Below are positions 12,263-22,700 of a stretch of DNA of 64,000 bases, piece by piece; the stretch's first letter is position 1; every line of letters starts with the position of its first letter. The notes under the pieces were generated by a model. It worked only from the letters and a program-made list of their open reading frames with translations. It had not been told where the DNA came from and did not search any database. The position numbers were made by a program, and so were the translations under genes. The DNA is taken from NCBI GenBank assembly GCA_013396525.1, contig VWYX01000714.1, positions 17,370 to 81,369 on the forward strand, in the 5' to 3' direction. This DNA is from Chaetorhynchus papuensis (lineage: Eukaryota > Chordata > Aves > Passeriformes > Rhipiduridae).

Positions 12263-14436
12263 AGAATATTATACAATTAATTTATTTAGCTTAGTTCCCC
12301 AACCACATCCTGTGTTTCAGCATCCGAAACGCATGGCAAATTCCATCAAAAAGATTTACTTCCTTCAAGCCATTACTCTGTTTACAGATATTCCTAATGT
12401 AATTAATTCAGATTCATAATGCCTGTCACAAATGACAAAAGTAATTAATTCTGAAATTTGGACTGTGGGGTTTTATGTGGAATACTTGCCTTTGGGGGAT
12501 GATGTCTCAAAAACATTTTGGGTCGTCATTTATTGTGTCTGAGTCTAATAGCAGGTTTTCTAAGGTTTCAAATATGATGCCTGAATAATGTAGGAAGCAA
12601 AGAAAAAGTAATGGTTCCATGTTTATGGTATTAATTTCAGTCAGCAGAGAAGGAACACTTTGCACTGGGGGCTACAAACATGCCAACTGCATTATTCCCT
12701 GAAGCCTGCACGCAAAAGTAGGCTGTGTTTTCAAAACTGGGTAAAAGTTTCTCATGTGAACAGGCAATTAAAAAACCAATGTGACTTGCATGCTGAAATG
12801 CAATGAGTGCACACCAGCAAATGTGTGTGTGTTGATTTGGTTTTCTGCTTTGTTTTTATTTTTTTTTCCCTCTTCTTGAAGACTTTTGAATAAAGTCCAT
12901 CTGTATTTGCTGTCTATATTATCATGTGTAATATTGCAGATCTGGATCCAGCAACTCTTAATCTTGAAAGATTCCTGTAATTCTGTTTGGGAACTATACT
13001 ACTGGAATGGCAGAAAACTTTTTAAATGTCTGGAGATAGTATCTTCTGACCTAACAGGGGTAAAGATTTTTATATTATAAGTTAGGCAAGCTTAGTCTGG
13101 TATGATGAATGCATAGTCTGACTGTAAGTTTGAATAATTTAGTGCTATTTGCTTTTCTTATGCTTTTTCATTCCTCTCTACTCTAGAACTTCTGCACATT
13201 ACCATTTTCTGTGCTTTTTTATTTATTAATAACAGTTGATTTCAAAATCTGATGGATTGTAAAAATCTGATTTTGTCTGTGTGCAACAACAATTTAACAC
13301 ATGGTCATCTAAAAGTCACCCTGAATCAAACCTTAAGGGTGGAAAATTTGTGTCTTAGTGCCTGAATAGATGACTTGAACCTGCTAATGACACCTCTTCT
13401 ATTTTTACTTCTTGTACCATTATTACTAAGAGTTGTGTCACCATTTTACTGGGTTAATTGCTGACTGTAGGTGACTAAGAAACGGTGGTTTTCAGTTTAT
13501 GAACCAGTGCCCAGAAGAGAAAGGAGCTTTACTTAAATAATTTTAAAGGTAGCATAGTAAACAGAGGGAAGGTTTGCAGACACAAAGAAAAGATTTCCAG
13601 CTCTGCAGTAAATTAAGTGGACAGAGAGGAGTTTATCCTGGGTGGTGTGATGAGATGCTGTCTCTCTGGAGTATTAAAAAAAGAGAAAAATCAATGAAAA
13701 CGCATTACAGACCATGCAGCAACCATCCTGCTGTCTAGGGATATGAGCTACATGACCCAGAAGGCCCTTTCTTTTCCTGAAATATGTGACTCTGTCCTTC
13801 GGTAACTAAACTCATTTTTCTTATGTTTCTCTAACTTTGCCCTGGTGTTTTCTTTTCTGATACAGGATTTTCACAACTCTTTTGGTTCAAAGCAAGTAGA
13901 ATTAGTGTGAGAAAAAGAATGCTTTACTTATTTTTTTATTTAAATTGGTCAGATGAGACATTTGGTGTGAGTTCCATAGTAAATGCTCAGTCTAAAAAAA
14001 GAAAAGGTTGTGAACAGTGAGCACTTGCTCTGGAACTTACTCTAGAGTTAAACCCAGTCAGCTTCATGAGTGGGAGCTCACAGAATAATTGTCTGCTGCT
14101 GATCACTCAGAGAGTTTGCCTCGGTTAAATGCTTTTCCTTGGTCAAAAACTGGCTCCAGGCAAACCTACCTGAAGCTCCTCTTTTTCTGCAGAACACTTA
14201 TGCCCAGGGCACATACTTTAAGGTAAGAAACTTTGGTCTGGGCAATCCAAGATGAGAAAGTTAGGGGCTAAGATAAGTCTGGCAAAGCCAGCATATTGAA
14301 CTGCTGAAAGAGCTAACCATGGCTGTGGCATCTGCAGGGCATTGTCCATGTGCTGCTTCTAAGGCTTTCTGTACAGGGCAAATAAAAATATGATGCTAGA
14401 AAATATCTTAACCCTGTATCACTGTTTTCATTTCAG
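12263..14436. other. intron of the putative gene, right part
   Basis: AT-rich, no recognised repeat. A good-looking acceptor at about 12940 (TATTGCAG) is followed by a frame open to the stop at about 13078, but there is no clear donor. It ends with the pyrimidine tract and CAG before 14437. Confidence 0.45.
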
Positions 14437-14549
14437 TGAACAAGTGATCTCACTCAAGGCCCTGAGCTACAGTGAAGGTGTGACTACCATCATCCTCAGC
14501 AGTTATGAGGCTAAAAAGGCACAAGACAATCATGAACTTATGTCTAAAG
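14437..14549 (+). CDS. putative coding exon B of unidentified gene (phase 2 to 1)
   Basis: 113-nt internal exon. Acceptor ACTGTTTTCATTTCAG|T and donor AAAG|GTAAGT are both near consensus. One base completes a codon, 37 codons are open and one base (G) remains; the other two frames stop within the first few codons. The peptide runs EQVISLKALSYSEGVTTIIL then SSYEAKKAQDNHELMSK: a hydrophobic helix followed by a charged one, typical of a helical-repeat protein. Base composition is clearly richer in G and C than the flanking introns. Upstream phase matches exon A; the leftover G matches the 20-nt exon at 16064. I do not recognise the family. Confidence 0.55.
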
Positions 14550-16063
14550 GTAAGTATGAAGTCATTTATGCCTTGGAGTATTCAAGAAAACAACTGAGTA
14601 TAGATTAGGTACTGCACCTTTCTTGAGGGTGGGTGTATGAATTGATTGAGTCCCTGTAAATTGGATTTTCTCTTTTGCTTTGGGCTGGCCGATGTGCCTG
14701 CAGTAACTGGCACTCTTCACTTAGGAGGTCTAATGCTGTTCTGCCACGTGAATGAAGGATGCTTTCTGTTGGGGTGAGGGGAAAAGCAAAAATTGTAATG
14801 CCTTTCCCTCTCCTATTCTATATATATGTTATATATATAATTACCTGTGCTGAGCTAAGCACAGCTCATCCCACTGAGCCATGAGGTAAAGTGAAAAATG
14901 ACAGACAGGAATCATTACTGTGACAGCCCCACAGCAGATGTAGGGAACATGACTCACTGCAGCTCCTGGAGTTCAATGACTCAAATCCAGAAGCAGATGG
15001 CCTTTTTGTTTGTCTCTACGGGTGAAATGGAGTAAAAGTCCCTTTATGCTCTGGAGACTGCCTGGTGTGTTGATAGGAAAAAATATCCATGTGTGTCTCT
15101 GCAAGACTTTTTTCTTTTAAGCAAGGTACAAGAAAAACTATAGAAACAAGATAATGGGGGTTATATTTCTTTATGTCTCCTCCACTCCCCCTTTGTATTT
15201 TAGGGCATTTAGAACTCTTTCTCTCTGTTAATTTGCCAATAATTTTGGTTACCCTACTTTATGTATAGCTCAAATGATGGAGGCTATTAGCCTTTGACAG
15301 TGAGAAGCAGAGGATTCTCAAGGGGGCAACTGCAGGCAGTTTGCAACAGGAAGCTTTCCGAGGCTTTCCTGGGCAGCCACCATTTCTTCATTACCTGTAA
15401 TGGAAGTATTTCCAAGCAGTCTGTGATGCAGATAAAACACTGACACTGAAATGGATTGTGGACTGCCTGCCTCTCCTTCCTGAAGGAGCTGCCACTTGAT
15501 ACAGACATGCTGGAACCCTCTGTCATTCCTTCCTTCCTGCAACACTTTGCATGGGGGCAGATTAGGTGGATGGGAGCCCTTAACCTTTGTTTATTAAGGT
15601 GTTCTTTGACCTTTTTTCAGGTAGTCAAAAGACGTTTTTATTTCTCTTTGGTTTTAAACAAGAAATAAAAACTTCGTGAGTGCTCTTGGTTGCTGTTACA
15701 ATCTGCTGTTTACCTGACTTAGCCAACAAACTTTATGTCAAGGAATTCTGTAGTTGAGACACTATTTCAGATGTTTAGTGGCTCTCTAGGTTCATGTGAG
15801 TACAGTTACTTGCAAACAGGATTAAAATCATGATTGTGAAAACTCAAGTTTTGTCCAAAATCCAGATATTTTCAAATGTTGTAGAGAAAAAATTAAACTG
15901 TAGGGACTGCAACCAAAGGAGGTAAGAATATTACTGACCTAATGTTTCTGTCTTTCTCTGCTGCTAAAATCTGCTATCTTGGATCCTGTGTGCATCCCAA
16001 TGCTGCAGGACAAGTTTAAAACTAAGGCAGTGATTCATCATGTGCAATGCTGTTCTGTTTTAG
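14550..16063. other. intron between exons B and C
   Basis: 1.5 kb without recognised repeats apart from a short AT run at 14819-14843. A strong acceptor at about 15621 (TTTGACCTTTTTTCAG) and donor at 15674 (TTC|GTGAGT) frame a segment whose phase does not fit the neighbouring exons, so it is not called. Confidence 0.4.
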
Positions 16064-16083
16064 CTTTGGTAGCTGTTTTGAAA
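16064..16083 (+). CDS. putative 20-nt microexon C (phase 1 to 0)
   Basis: CTTTGGTAGCTGTTTTGAAA lies between a good acceptor (TGCTGTTCTGTTTTAG) and an excellent donor (AAA|GTGAGT). Read with the G left by exon B it encodes ALVAVLK, and it ends on a codon boundary, exactly what the next exon at 16565 needs. I looked for a segment converting phase 1 to phase 0 here, so the phase match is partly by selection. The strength of both splice sites so close together is independent of that. Without it, B and D cannot be joined in frame. Confidence 0.35.
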
Positions 16084-16246
16084 GTGAGTAAATGACTATA
16101 TAGAATTAAGTTCAGCAACAAAAGCATCAGAGACACTTGGCACTCTATTCCTTTCCTTTCACTGGAGTTACAAAAATTGGTATTGGAATGTGATCTAATT
16201 ATCCTCATCTATTTTTTAACATGCTGTGCTGTCTAATATTTGGCAG

Positions 16247-16330
16247 TCTTGTCTATGCAAGGATGCTTACTTAAAAAAAGCAAAATTAGAGATGGAGAAG
16301 GCTCTTGCCAGGGCTGTTTACACCTTCGGG
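16247..16330 (+). CDS. possible extra exon between C and D (phase 0 to 0)
   Basis: 84 nt, 28 codons, both ends on codon boundaries, so inclusion or skipping would not disturb the frame. The acceptor (TCTAATATTTGGCAG) is fair and the donor (GGG|GTAGGG) mediocre. The peptide contains KDAYLKKAKLEMEKALARAV, a strongly amphipathic, lysine- and alanine-rich helix that fits the style of the flanking exons. The implied introns are 163 and 234 nt, short but possible. It may be a cassette exon or chance. Confidence 0.25.
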
Positions 16331-16564
16331 GTAGGGGCTGAGATGCTTATGCCAGTTAATTCTTTACTGTGTGTTCAACAGGATGCAAACCAGGCATACA
16401 ATGCAGTCATCTAAAAGCAAATTATTTTCTGCGTTTGCTATTCTGAAAGTAAATGAGTTGATTTTTCAGTGAATGGAGGATTCATTTGAATTTACATGCA
16501 GGGCCCTTTTTTACATAAAGCAAGTACAGTCCTGAATTATTCATGTTTTTTTCATTCTTTTCAG

Positions 16565-16690
16565 TGGTTGGTTAACCTGGAAGGAAAGAAACCGGAGTTT
16601 ATTCTACAGGCACTCTCTCTTTATTGCCGGAATGGGAACATTGCTCTGATAATTATAGTTTTGCTAATTACACTTATTTGTTTAATCCTT
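16565..16690 (+). CDS. putative coding exon D of unidentified gene (phase 0 to 0)
   Basis: 126 nt, 42 codons. The acceptor is strong (TTTTTTTCATTCTTTTCAG|TGG) and the donor is CTT|GTAAGA. The first part, LVNLEGKKPEFILQALSLYC, looks like an amphipathic helical repeat. The second half is an extremely hydrophobic run of isoleucine, leucine and valine (about 17 residues before the donor) that could be a membrane segment, or could mean the true donor lies earlier. Phase agrees with exons C and E. A second frame starting one base later is also open for about 28 codons but has no usable donor. Confidence 0.42.
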
Positions 16691-18906
16691 GTAAGAAGAG
16701 TATTATTTAAGTCTAGTTTGCTGTTTGACACTGCAGCTAAATTATGAATTATAAGCAGGAAAGAGGTCAAGTCTATTTGTGTGATCTTGTCCCTGACTCT
16801 CTATTGAGTTCCTGTGAGGTTCTCTCTGAAAGAAATCTCAGTCAGTTTTACAGAATTCAAACAGGCTACAGACCTTGTACAGTGCAGATATGCACCTTAT
16901 GGGAAAGACTGTAGGATTTCTAGCCCTGCTACTTCTTGCAGCTTGCTGTCCCAGTTTGTTTGATTTTGTTGCTTTGTTAGTAAAATCCTTAACGTCTTTC
17001 TGTCAAGTTAATTCTCGCTGGTAAATGCAGAGGACTGCTCTATTTTGTTTTGCTTAGAGACAGTGTTTTCTTTTTTAAACTAAGAAATGGGCTTGTTCTT
17101 TCTTCACAGAGAATAAAGAAACAGATTCAAAACGCTTCTAGAGGATGCAACCTCTTTGTTGGTTTAAGCAGACCTTGATCAGGCTTTCTACTAGGAAACT
17201 TCAGATTTTGAATACACCAGCAAAGTACTAATCCCAGTTCTAGATTGCCATTGGATTCCCCTTCTCTTCCTAGGAGAGTTAACTTGTTTTACTCACAAAG
17301 TACTGAAAGTCGAACAAAATCCCTTTAACCACTTTAAGTTTGTATACACTTCTGGTTTATTTGAGTTTTTTAATGTGTGTAAAATCAGAATGTCTAGCAG
17401 TGAGTGAGGCAAAGGGAAAATAATTATACAATGTCATGACTACCTGTGTAAAGTTCAGTGAATCTTAATAATTCTTAAACATGCTAAACTGAAGATACCC
17501 AACAAAGAATTTATGTAGAGTACAAATCCTCATTTAACAGATGTGTAAAGGCAGGAAAAGTTCCATTCATGTAACCATTCAGGCTGTTTCTCAAGAAGCT
17601 TGAATTCACCCACTGGTTGTATCACATCAGGTAGGCAGAATTCTATTTTCTCACTGAGAAATATCCCTCCTAAGGAAACTGACTGAATGACCTCATGGTT
17701 GCTTGCTTTCTGCCAGTCATAATTCATGTCTTCCCACTGGATTGGGTATGGCAGTTATCTAATTGTCTGTTTCAAAATGGAGTGTATTTATTATGTTAAG
17801 GGATTGGCATTTGGGAATATTATCCCTTCACTTTTTTCATAAATGATTTATCAACTCTGTTACTGCTTGCATGTTCATTATAGTGGTTCCCAAAAGATTT
17901 TTCTAGAGTCCTCTTTTGAAAAGGACCACAGGAAGGAGATGAACAAAGCTTAGCATTTGATCAGGAATTTACTTAAATCTCTTAAGCAACAATTTTAAGG
18001 CACTGACACTTCCTTAATAGCTCCAGAGGGAAAACAAAGAAGTTGGGGCTTGTGTCTTTGGGTCCTAATTTGTTACAACTTCCAAGGTAATCCTATAGTT
18101 TATCCCATTTTACCTTCTACGTGGTTGTTATACATATGTTTTTGTGACTGCAAGAATATACTGATGTCCTTGGATCTTTCTGCAGACAGAGAGACTTCTG
18201 AACGTGTGAAGTATTACAGAACTACTCAGAAGGGAATTGTCGTTGTCTCAAGATCTATCAAGTGATGTAGTTACTCTACCAAGTACTTCCTACTGGCCCA
18301 CATTCCTTCTTGTGGGATAATTCATTGCTTTTTACCAAGAGAAAGCTGAAGCAGTCATTTGTTAAACCTCTTAGATGGGATTGGTGTCAGAGCAATATTT
18401 AACATTTTGGATGGCTCGTCACCCAGACTGACATGTGCCACCTCTCCTCACATAAACCAGGCTGAAAGCTGTGCTGAGTGTGCTGTCAGAACGGCACAGC
18501 CTCTCTGTGATGGCATTGTCCCTGATGCTGAGAGCTGGGAGAAGGGCTGCAGGTCCCTGGGGTTCTTTTGGGTATCAGTTTGCTTTATGCCTGCACAACT
18601 TCGTTGTGGGTAAAGATACAGGGTGGATGTGGGGGTCTGGAACCAAAATGGAGCACAGCACATCAACCCCCACCCCTCCTCTGCACCTCACTGACTGATA
18701 ATGTAAACACACCCGATGTCCTAGAATTTCTCGAAGTTAATTTCAGAATATAGTGCCGTGGAATCATTAAGTTGGAAAAGACCTTCAAAATCAACAAGTC
18801 CAAGTCCAACCTATGTGAACAAAAGCATCTTCTTAGAATGGATTGTAATGGAAAAATTCCTCATTTAAATTATATACGTACTTCATTTCTGTTTTTCATA
18901 TTGCAG
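16691..18906. other. intron between exons D and E
   Basis: 2.2 kb, mostly unique. It includes a CR1 scrap at 18754-18812. Two acceptor-like AGs (about 17110 and 18183) are followed by short open frames but no good donors. It ends in TTTCTGTTTTTCATATTGCAG, one of the best acceptors in the window. Confidence 0.45.
18754..18812 (-). mobile_element. CR1 3'-end scrap
   Basis: 'ggaatcattaagttggaaaagaccttcaa' followed by 'tccaagtccaacc' is the reverse complement of the conserved CR1 3' end. Only about 60 bases remain. Confidence 0.6.
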
Positions 18907-18981
18907 CTGAATTACTTTAGGACTTTGAATGCTGTTTCTAAAGAAAATAAACTGTTAACACTTCTCTGTGGCTTTCTTGAG
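18907..18981 (+). CDS. putative coding exon E of unidentified gene (phase 0 to 0)
   Basis: 75 nt, 25 codons, bounded by an excellent acceptor (TTTCTGTTTTTCATATTGCAG) and a good donor (GAG|GTATTA). The peptide, LNYFRTLNAVSKENKLLTLL then CGFLE, is a leucine-rich helical segment. Both ends are on codon boundaries, matching exon D upstream and exon F downstream. A diverged copy of its 3' half plus the donor and about 20 intron bases occurs at 21442-21502. That copy keeps the frame open. The repeat could mean an exon-fragment duplication, or, less favourably, that both are pieces of an unrecognised repeat, which would weaken the coding call. Confidence 0.48.
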
Positions 18982-19628
18982 GTATTAAGTCAGTTCTAAC
19001 ATGTATATGTTTTCTTCCAAGAACTTGAAGTGAAGGAAACCAACCCCATATCCACAGTAATACCCTTTGGGACAAATAAGGAAAAAAGACCTGTTAGCCT
19101 TTCTACACTGTGGTCACAGTAATCAATAGGACATGGTCTTGAGACACCCCACAGGAAAATCTTTGCTCTTCTAGATGATTCCTCAGGTAGGTCAATGCAC
19201 ATACATCTACTTCCAGAGCATGGGACATAGATGTGCATCTTTCCTCCATTCCTTTTGATTAAAATACCCTTACAACCAGTAAGGAATGTGAGGAAATGCT
19301 TTTTTGGCTTTGTCTCATGTTCCACATTTCGATTTCTTCCTGGTTTCTTTTATTCGTCTTCAGTGCTTTCCCCAATCCTGCTGCATTTTGTTCCATTTTG
19401 TTGTTCTCATCATCTGTTCTCAGCTCATCTCCATCAAGTCATCATTTAATCTTACTCCCTCCTCCCTGGTACTCTTCCTCTCTTTCTTCTGTGTTTGTTC
19501 ATTTTTTGTCTTTTGGTTTAAGTAGGGAGAAACTCGTACTTCCTGGATGTGGTTCAGTATGAATTTTAAGTTGATAGTATTCTTTTAACACCATACCAGA
19601 TCTAGATGTGCCAACTTTTTCCTTGCAG
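18982..19628. other. intron between exons E and F
   Basis: 647 bases, no recognised repeat. The middle part (about 19330-19510) is strongly C/T-rich. It ends in CCAACTTTTTCCTTGCAG. Confidence 0.45.
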
Positions 19629-19764
19629 TCAGGATTACGAGTGCTGCAGAAGCTTCAAAAGAAAGTTGACACCCAAGCGTTATTAAAAGTAACTCACCTA
19701 CTGGATCACCTCTCAGGGGAGATGATACTAAAAGTAATGCAGGCAACTAATTTGTGCAAGAAAG
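19629..19764 (+). CDS. putative coding exon F of unidentified gene (phase 0 to 1)
   Basis: 136 nt: 45 codons and one base. Acceptor TTTTTCCTTGCAG|TCA and donor AAAG|GTAAAA are sound. The other two frames stop early. The peptide begins SGLRVLQKLQKKVDTQALLK and continues VTHLLDHLSGEMILKVMQAT before NLCKK. It reads as three amphipathic helices with regular leucine spacing, resembling HEAT/ARM-like repeats or the small helical bundle of TFIIS-N domains; this is an impression, not an alignment. It contains a CpG (GCG codon) and is the most protein-like block in this part. Its leftover G fits the exon at 54564. Confidence 0.55.
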
Positions 19765-22700
19765 GTAAAAGATCCAAGAGAATTAAATTAATAGCGTCAT
19801 TGAAAAAATAAAATTCTGCTTCAGTGCCTTTAATTTGTAAAGAAAGCAGGTTAATGATGGTGTAGGCAAAGGGTTAGATATAATTGGTTTCTATTTTAAT
19901 TAGAAACCTCACAATGAGTGGAAAGCCATAGAAGGATCAGAACACCTCAGAATATTCATGCTTTGCTTATTCACAGAACAGGAACATCATGACAGGGGAG
20001 CTTTCTGGTTTTTATGTCCTTGGCATCCTTTGATGACGAGTCTTAAGAAGCCACTTGTTTCCCATGTTAGGCCATGAACAAATTCTATCTGTGAAAGAAA
20101 CAACATCATTTCTGAGATGCTCTTTAGAGGCCTAATTCTCAGACAATTCTGGATTGCTGCCTTTTCATGGCATCCTGTTCTGTGTTCTTCAGGACATTTC
20201 TAGTGGCTTCTCTTCTGGTAAACTTGCCTCATATCTTACTACCAGTCAGAGCTGGTTAGCAAAAGTAAACATAGGAGAACCTAGTGATGTTTTATCTTTA
20301 AACCTCTTTCTATAAATCTATATGATTTGGGAATTGTTGTGTTAAAGTATGGTTTATTTAATGTTTCTAGGATTTAAAGTCTGCCTTGAATTTTTGTAGC
20401 ACCCTTGAATAACAGCACATTGATGTGCCAGAGATTTGGGATCTAGTCAGAGCAAAAAATTCGTAAGCCCTGGGCTTAAGCTCTTTAAAAAAAAAATGTA
20501 TTTGTGCACCAGGAGCCAGAACTTATGTTGTTAAACATTACCCCTCTCTATCATTTTAGAGCTCCCATAGCTTTGCTTATCCACTGAGCTACATCCAGGA
20601 GAGAGAAACAAACAGTACTAGCTAGGTAGCCTGTAATTACGTGAACAGATATCAGAGGAAGGAAAGATTAAGTCTGCTTCTAATCTTTTATATTGATCAT
20701 GCTTTCTATCAAAGCTGTTGAAAGAGGACATTCCTGATGATACTGCTTTGATTACCAGGTATATGGCTGTGGTTATACATGGCTCTCTGAGAGGCTTCTG
20801 CAGCTACAGCAATCTGGGTGGACAACTGGGCTTTTATAAAACGTAAATGTTTGTGCCTGTGTGCCAGGCACATGGATGGATGGATGGGGAAAAAAAAATT
20901 ATTTAAGTAAATGCATTTCAAGGCCATTCTAGTAATACTGTATTACCAAATAAAGTTTTAATCCACAAGACTGAAAGAAAAGCTCTTTAAGAATTCTCCT
21001 ATAAATCTCTCAGAAAAAGACATTGAAACCACGGAGAAGAAGGTTAAATACACACAGTAGTAATCTATTAAGTCACAGCATCTGCTGTACTTGAAAAATA
21101 AGCTACTCTAAAATGGCAACATTCTAAAAAATTCTGTCCAAATGTTTTCACTTGGCTATATGTAAAAATTGTTGCAGAAAGGTTCATATTATTGAGTTCA
21201 GTATTTCAAAGGGGATTTTAGATATTTAGATGTGTATCTTCTGCTTTTAGTCATATTTAGGAATTGGTGGGAAAAAAAGTGTATTTGTTTGTACAATTTG
21301 CTGTAATATCAAGGAATTTGGATTTAACATTCAAGTACTTTGCTGAAACAAATCTTTTAAAGCAGTTTATATTTTCTAAAATGGTAGCAAGTTCTGGCTT
21401 TGTGCTGATGAAAGCTAGGTTCTTGATTAACAATTTTTAAAAAAATAAACTGTTAACACTTCTCTATAGCTTTCTTGAGGTATGAAGTTGGTTCTAACAT
21501 GTTATAACTGCAGCACAAGAGCAGAGGTTTTTGGTTGGTTTTTTTTTTCAGACTCACTTGTTTTTTAGTACTTGTAAGATGATCAGTCTCCATTCAATAA
21601 AACTGGCTATTACTGTGCAGGGAATATAAATATCCAGAAGTATTTAGGCACATATGAGCAAGATTACTTACAGATTGTAAACATAGAACAGCTGGTCCAA
21701 GTGTCCTCTTGTTCTTCACCTGTCTTGAAAATGGATTTTTCTGTACTCACAGTGCATCAGCATCCCCAATATCTAATTAGTGTTCTCCATCTTTCCTATT
21801 TCTTTTTCTGGGCATTTGAGTACATTTGAATATTTGTAGCTTAAGTTCATTTTTTTTAATGACTGCTAGGAGGTAGACCTGAGAGTTTGAACTTTTTATA
21901 AACATCTGCTTCATAAACTCTTGGGAAATCAGTCCATTATAAAAGCTTTTGTTATTGCTGTGATGTGGTTTAATGTTGCTTTTGAATGTTTTAAGAAGTA
22001 TTTTCTGCATTAGATATGCACTGGAGTAACACTGACAAGATTCTATATAATCAATCACCTATAGAATGTGTTCTAATTCTTATCACATGCTTAGATTTTA
22101 TTGCAGAATAAAACTGTCTTAATGGTTTAGTTTTTCTCTATATACTGTATCTGTGACAAGATGTAAAAATCCTTAAAATTGTTTAGATGAGCATGCTCTG
22201 GCATGTAAAGGAGCTGCATATACTGAAAGCTAAGCTGATTCCTGTTGTTTGCAACATCTTTTTTTTCCCTACACTGCAGAAGTTCAAAGGTGTTTATACA
22301 GACAGAGCAGTTATTTTGGATGAACCTGTCTCCTGAAATTATTGGTATCTTTCCCTGCCCTACAGAAATGGAAGTTTTCTTCCCTTTCACATCACACAGC
22401 CTGCAGGCAAGTGGTGTCTTGATGAGTTGTTTCTCCAGCCGTGTAGTCAATGTTGCCTGTCCCAAGGTGTGTGAGAGGAGAGGGCAGTGAGGGCAATCTA
22501 AAACTTGTGGAGAGTCAGGAAAAAGATTTCTCCCTTCCTCCTGCACTACGAGGCACTTCACCACTATTGAAGGAATGCTGACTGCTTGCAGTTGTTTCCT
22601 AGTACATACCTAGGGCTGTTTCCTTTTCCCAAAAGCACCCTGTGGTTTTGGGAACTCGCTGTGTTGTTGAGATAGGCAGTGAGGACAGTGTCAGGGGACA

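Noticed and set aside
22127..22564. 145-codon open frame on the minus strand
   Set aside because: No splice-site support, no recognised motif and ordinary intronic composition; expected by chance in 64 kb.
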